NCBI RefSeq assembly: GCF_014635685.1
Contig: NZ_BMDH01000001.1
Coordinates: forward strand, 961,963 to 1,025,962
Length of the DNA stretch: 64,000 bases
Direction of reading: 5' to 3'
Source of the DNA: Galliscardovia ingluviei
Lineage (GTDB): Bacteria > Actinomycetota > Actinomycetes > Actinomycetales > Bifidobacteriaceae
How positions within the stretch are numbered: the first letter of the stretch is position 1; each line of letters opens with the position of its first letter. A program made the translations under genes and the position numbers. The notes beneath the pieces are model-generated. The model did no database searches and had not been told where the DNA came from. It was given only the letters and a program-made list of their open reading frames with translations. Of the stretch, positions 61,094 to 64,000 are shown piece after piece.

Positions 61094-61127
61094 ATGGGGA
61101 TTGGATGTATGTTCAGTCCCCATTTTC
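61094..61127 (+). terminator. Terminator after ettA
   Basis: ATGGGGATTG (61094-61103) pairs with CAGTCCCCAT (61114-61123) with one wobble, then TTTC. A second hairpin, AACGGTA/TACCGTT, lies just before it (about 61062-61083). Confidence 0.75.
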
Positions 61128-61182
61128 ATTATGAATTTACAGCTCCCCACCCACTCACAGTACACACGCAATACAATCTTCT

Positions 61183-61305
61183 CATGCGCAGGCTGATCAC
61201 TCTCACCTCCCTCAGCACCAAACTCGGTTACACTATATAAAAGATAATTTTTCTACAAAAAATGTCCACGGTCCCGTTATACCAATATTCCAATCCAAGA
61301 GACAT
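61183..61305 (-). pseudogene. Truncated reading frame joined to a toxin-tail fragment
   Basis: Two parts on the minus strand. A 25-codon frame (MSLGLEYWYNGTVD, then IFCRKIIFYIV) starts at ATG 61305 with GGAGGAG upstream, overlapping the end of the decayed toxin tail, and stops at 61228. It looks like the broken start of an immunity gene. Directly after it, 61224-61183 match the toxin-tail repeat (FGAEGG..DQPAH) at 38 of 42 bases, followed by unrelated sequence. I read this as a deletion or recombination joint. Confidence 0.55.
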
Positions 61306-61307
61306 AC

Positions 61308-61604
61308 TCACTCCTCCTCCATAAAATGAACATCAACATCTACAGAAACACGACTACGAATCTTCTCCACCAAAGAAGCCCTCATATCATCAGAAATATC
61401 TTGACCCTCAACATCAATCACAATCGTCTGCCGCATACCCTCAGGCAAATACAACTTACGCTGCTAGTACTTATCATCCAGAAGAAACTGCCCCAATCCA
61501 ACAGTCAGAGTATGGTTCAAAACCTTTAACTCTTTGGAAATTAAACAGTAAACAGCATAGACAGCCGAGTAAAAATCAACAACAACCCAGCATACAACAG
61601 TCAT
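61308..61604 (-). pseudogene. Decayed polymorphic-toxin C-terminal tail
   Basis: A minus-strand frame from ATG 61604 carries LISKELKVLNHTLTVGLGQF and LLDDKY, then an in-frame TAG (61466-61464), then QRKLYLPEGMRQTIVIDVEG and QDISDDMRASLVEKIRSR, ending HFMEEE at 61308. The region after LYLPEG (TIVIDVEGQDIS) resembles the end of nuclease-type toxin domains in LXG, Rhs or CDI proteins. It ends in a GGAGGAG overlap with the next start, as toxin-immunity pairs often do. The premature stop and missing N-terminus make it a relic. Confidence 0.55.
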
Positions 61605-61651
61605 GCAATCACCATTGACCACACAACCCAACAACAACCGTTACTGGCCTA

Positions 61652-62014
61652 TCATTTTCCTACAGACACGCTATCAGCAACAATAGTGCAATCAACCTGC
61701 TCACCATACCCATGAAACACCACTTGCCCATCCACCCTCTCTAACTGCGCACTCGAAATCATACGCTTACCAACCATCCGCATACGAAAACTCCGCACAC
61801 CATGAAACACTAAAACAAGAATAATCCCATCACCACCACGACCACGCACAGCAGAATGATCCACCGGCACAGGCAAAACCATCCTCAACTCGATAGAACC
61901 ACCACCCTCATCAACAAACATAAAATTACACGCAATATGCTCTAGCGGAGGCACCACATCATACAACTGACGAATCCAATCCCCCGACTCCACAACATCA
62001 ATCCACATCATCAA
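61652..62014 (-). CDS. Imm50-like immunity protein (pair 1, second gene)
   Basis: 120 residues, cytoplasmic, no signal peptide. MWIDVVESGDWIRQLYDVVP and PVDHS are typical of the Imm50 pattern (N-terminal Trp, a Val-Pro near 22, then a PVDH/PxxW region). The end VDGQVVFHGYGEQVD is nearly the same as in the gene at 62711 (VDGCVVFHGYGERRD). SD AGGGG before the first of three ATGs. It follows the gene at 62030 with a 15-bp gap, the same gap as in the other pair. Immunity function is inferred from the family and context; the cognate toxin is not seen. Confidence 0.65.
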   Translation of the reverse strand: MMMWIDVVESGDWIRQLYDVVPPLEHIACNFMFVDEGGGSIELRMVLPVPVDHSAVRGRGGDGIILVLVFHGVRSFRMRMVGKRMISSAQLERVDGQVVFHGYGEQVDCTIVADSVSVGK

Positions 62015-62029
62015 ACCCCTATCTACTAT

Positions 62030-62437
62030 CTACCAGACTCTAAAAGGATCACCAACAGCACGAACACCACGAATACGCTGAATAAAAGCACCATAGGAAG
62101 CAATATCAAGATCAGCATCCACCCCATGCGCAACAAACCGCACATGATTATTGTTAAACTCATAAAACTCAGCGTCCACCGCCGCGTAAGGACGATCCAA
62201 CCGTACAGAAAACTCTCGAATTACATCAAATGTGATATCTACTCTTGCAAAAGTAAAACCCTGCTGCTGCCACTTCTTCGGAGGATGATCCACCGGAGTC
62301 GGAATATCAAAATACACATCAATCATCTGCCCACTACCCACAACATATACACCACACAGCACCATGCCATCAAACAACGCAACATCATCAAACAACATAG
62401 ACAAAAACTTATTACCCTCTAGCTCTTCACGCCACAT
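62030..62437 (-). CDS. Imm50-like immunity protein (pair 1, first gene)
   Basis: 135 residues. MWREELEGNKFLSMLFDDV, then VYFDIPTPVDHPPKKWQQQG and FTFARVDITF, fits the Imm50 family (PxKW followed by GFxxVxxxxxF). It is a clear paralogue of the gene at 63092 (shared PTPxDHxPxKWxQxGFT and a similar end). SD AAAGGAG before the ATG lies in sequence shared with the other cassette. It starts 12 bp after the toxin-tail frame at 62449-62703, so it reads as the immunity gene once paired with that toxin. Confidence 0.65.
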   Translation of the reverse strand: MWREELEGNKFLSMLFDDVALFDGMVLCGVYVVGSGQMIDVYFDIPTPVDHPPKKWQQQGFTFARVDITFDVIREFSVRLDRPYAAVDAEFYEFNNNHVRFVAHGVDADLDIASYGAFIQRIRGVRAVGDPFRVW

Positions 62438-62448
62438 AGCAAGCTCCT

Positions 62449-62703
62449 TTACTCATCGTTTTCAAAATAATAATGACGCTGCGCACCATCAATACTACCA
62501 GTCCAAGGATTCGCCGCAGGACGAGCATGAACATGCGCAGGCTGATCACCCTTCCCACCCTCAGCACCAAACTGATGCCCAGCGGTATGATCCTGGATCA
62601 CCACAGTATATTCATTGTCCCTTGGATCATATTCAATTCCCATTTCTTCCGCATGCCGCTTATCAATTGGAGGTCCAACCTCCCTTTCACTATTAGAATT
62701 TTT
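62449..62703 (-). pseudogene. Orphan toxin C-terminal tail (repeat copy 2)
   Basis: An open frame of 84 residues with no proper start; it opens right after the stop of the gene at 62711. Text includes PPIDKRHAEEMGIEYDPRDN, TVVIQDHTAGHQFGAEGG, DQPAHVHARPAANPWTGSI and GAQRHYYFENDE. The HVHxRP...TGxxxGxxxHYYF end is typical of C-terminal toxin modules in Gram-positive polymorphic toxins. An internal ATG at 62643 could give 64 residues. The last 105 bases match copy 1 (63505-63609) at about 91 percent. Confidence 0.65.
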
Positions 62704-62710
62704 TCATTCT

Positions 62711-63076
62711 CTATCCACGTTTTAAAGTCACACCCTCTGCAACGATACTGAAATCACGGCGCTCGCCATACCCATGAAACACCACACAACCATCAACCTT
62801 CAATAGCTCAGTATTTGAATCCGAAGCATCAACATCTATATGAGTCTGAAAATGTTTTACGCCATAAAAATCAAAACAAACCTTCACATTACCATCTTCG
62901 TCCGTATACCAATCCGGTCTAGGATGATCCACAGGCGCGTACAGTCTTCCCCAGAATCTAATACGTTTCCCACCCTCTTCGACAGTAACGCTCTTATAAC
63001 TACATTTCTCTAACGAAGGCACCGCATCATACAACTTACAAAATGTGCCATAGGAGTCAAAAACATCAATCCACAT
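62711..63076 (-). CDS. Imm50-like immunity protein (pair 2, second gene)
   Basis: 121 residues. MWIDVFDSYGTFCKLYDAVP, then LYAPVDHPRPDW and VKVCFDFYGVKHFQTHI, fits the Imm50 pattern better than the others. It is the paralogue of the gene at 61652 (VDGxVVFHGYGExxD). It lies 15 bp after the gene at 63092. It is followed directly by the orphan toxin tail at 62703. Role inferred: neutralises a toxin by direct binding in the cytoplasm. Confidence 0.68.
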   Translation of the reverse strand: MWIDVFDSYGTFCKLYDAVPSLEKCSYKSVTVEEGGKRIRFWGRLYAPVDHPRPDWYTDEDGNVKVCFDFYGVKHFQTHIDVDASDSNTELLKVDGCVVFHGYGERRDFSIVAEGVTLKRG

Positions 63077-63091
63077 AGCTACCCTCCCCGT

Positions 63092-63493
63092 TTACGACAC
63101 TGTAAAATGATCACCAGCAAAACGAACACCTGTAGGGTTGTACAAACCCACCATATACGCTATAACCTCAAGATGAGCATACGGTCCTTGAGCAATAAAC
63201 CGTATGCCGTCTTTACCTAAATCTTGAAGTTCAGCATCCACTATCGGAAAAGGACAATCTAAACTCATAGAAAAACTTTTTATATCAGCAAACTCCATAT
63301 TCTCTCTAACAGTGGTAAACCCCCTCTGCTCCCATTTCCTCGGAAGATGGTCAATCGGAGTAGGTAGATCAAAAGATAATTCAATCGCATCTTGATAAGT
63401 TTCAAGACCACATACAGTAATTCCTTTTAAATCAGGCAATTCATCAAATAAGATCGAATGAAATTTTTTTCTCTGCATCAATTTACGCCACAT
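63092..63493 (-). CDS. Imm50-like immunity protein (pair 2, first gene)
   Basis: 133 residues. MWRKLMQRKKFHSILFDELP, then LSFDLPTPIDHLPRKWEQRG and FTTVRENMEF, fits the Imm50 family. Paralogue of the gene at 62030. SD AAAGGAG before the ATG, 11 bp after the stop of toxin-tail copy 1. The pair layout (toxin tail, immunity A, 15-bp gap, immunity B) is repeated in the other cassette, so both arose by duplication or repeated capture. Confidence 0.67.
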   Translation of the reverse strand: MWRKLMQRKKFHSILFDELPDLKGITVCGLETYQDAIELSFDLPTPIDHLPRKWEQRGFTTVRENMEFADIKSFSMSLDCPFPIVDAELQDLGKDGIRFIAQGPYAHLEVIAYMVGLYNPTGVRFAGDHFTVS

Positions 63494-63504
63494 ACAAAGC
63501 TCCT

Positions 63505-63609
63505 TTACTCTTCGTTTTCGAAATAATAATGACGCTGAGCACCATCAATACTCCCAGTCCTAGGGTTTGACACAGGACGAGCATGAACATGCGCAGGCTG
63601 ATCACCCTT
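63505..63609 (-). pseudogene. Orphan toxin C-terminal tail (repeat copy 1)
   Basis: Only 34 codons of tail remain: KGDQPAHVHARPVSNPRTGS and IDGAQRHYYFENEE. No start codon and no upstream toxin sequence; the DNA before it belongs to the Imm70-like gene. Its first bases (AAGGGTGATCAG) supply the stop of that gene in another frame. It shares about 91 percent identity with copy 2. Confidence 0.7.
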
Positions 63610-64000
63610 CGATGCCGTACATATAGCTCTTTAGCACACGGCTATCAATCTGTTGACCATACGTAACCAAGTTTATAATCTCATCAATCAGATTCTTACC
63701 ATTCCGGGTGGTAAAGAACTCAGCTAAATTCACAGCCTCACTATCACCACCGACATCATAAGGAGGCTTCGCCTCAGGCAAGTCAACAACCCACACCACA
63801 TCACTCACCGGCAACACACTCAACTCACGCTTGATAGTCTCAAGCTCGAGTAAAGCCTGATCCATCCAATCGACTTCAATGCGATACCAACTCAAATGAT
63901 TCATCACCACAGGAAAGCGACTACCCCACACGCCATCTTCTAACCGAGTGCACACCGTAGCAAAAAACGCATTACCATACGCAAACGAACCCACAGTACA
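63602..64000 (-). CDS. Imm70-like immunity protein, 5' end outside window
   Basis: The frame is open to the right edge (CTVGSFAYGNAFF at the edge), so the start lies outside. About 132 residues are seen. GNAFFATVCTRLEDGVWGSR, FPVVMNHL, VVWVVDLPEAKPPYDVGG and LAEFFTTRNGKNLIDEII match the Imm70 immunity family (FF-T-A-RLE-WGSRFP-LMN, then VWD--L--PPW, then L--YF-T--G--L). It ends MYGIEG with a stop that falls in the toxin-tail repeat, so its own C-terminus was probably replaced by recombination. It protects against a toxin not seen here. Confidence 0.75.
   Translation of the reverse strand, partial: CTVGSFAYGNAFFATVCTRLEDGVWGSRFPVVMNHLSWYRIEVDWMDQALLELETIKRELSVLPVSDVVWVVDLPEAKPPYDVGGDSEAVNLAEFFTTRNGKNLIDEIINLVTYGQQIDSRVLKSYMYGIEG

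Noticed and set aside
61326..61529. 67-residue plus-strand ORF
   Set aside because: It is the shadow of the decayed toxin tail on the minus strand, which gives the meaningful translation.
62126..62751. Plus-strand ORFs of 92-110 residues in the immunity region
   Set aside because: They are antisense to the immunity genes and toxin tail; Pro, His and Ser-rich shadows with no SD.

Overview
The window is a chromosomal segment of a relatively AT-rich member of the Bifidobacteriaceae (Gardnerella/Scardovia/Alloscardovia/Bifidobacterium group; the genus cannot be fixed from sequence alone). Support comes from actinobacterial gene sets and synteny: AdnAB-type helicase-nucleases, dapB/dapA followed by RNase J, rpoB-rpoC, oligoribonuclease, and a run rpmE-prfA-prmC-sua5-wecA-atpI-like. 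Most genes are on the minus strand.

Layout. 1-3.8 kb: a sortase-dependent pilus cluster (major pilin, class C sortase, and a surface protein with a prealbumin-like repeat domain cut by the left edge). 3.9-7.9 kb: an SPFH membrane protein, divergent from a large membrane-anchored copper protein that fuses a blue-copper domain to a nitrite-reductase-like (NirK) module. 8.0-9.5 kb: a secreted amidase and a small membrane protein. 9.5-22 kb: housekeeping metabolism (nagA, rlmA, def, glmM, pepN, rnj, dapA, dapB, an MFS transporter). 22-31 kb: the two large adnB/adnA recombination genes. 31-35 kb: a zinc-ribbon membrane protein, a CmpB-like membrane protein and an unrecognised gene. 35-43 kb: rpoC and rpoB. 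43-54 kb: orn, a class-I glutamine amidotransferase-like hydrolase, a GIY-YIG protein, guaB and the translation/cell-wall run ending at rpmE. 54-57 kb: tRNA-Met, a degenerate repeat array and an MHS-family transporter with a C-tract frameshift. 57-61 kb: msrAB, a second small peptide-deformylase-like gene, a short RhuM protein and ettA.

61.0-64.0 kb is the most unusual part: a minus-strand graveyard of polymorphic-toxin parts. It holds an Imm70-like immunity gene (cut by the right edge), two tandem pairs of Imm50-like immunity genes with identical 15-bp spacing, and several headless toxin C-terminal tails joined through a shared roughly 105-126 bp repeat. This looks like an accumulation site for orphan toxin-tail/immunity cassettes downstream of a toxin gene lying beyond the right edge. 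The parent toxin is not visible here, so the secretion route is inference.

Several gene starts were moved from the longest ORF to the codon best supported by a Shine-Dalgarno (SD) sequence; this is stated per entry. Family assignments rest on motifs recognised by eye, not on searches.
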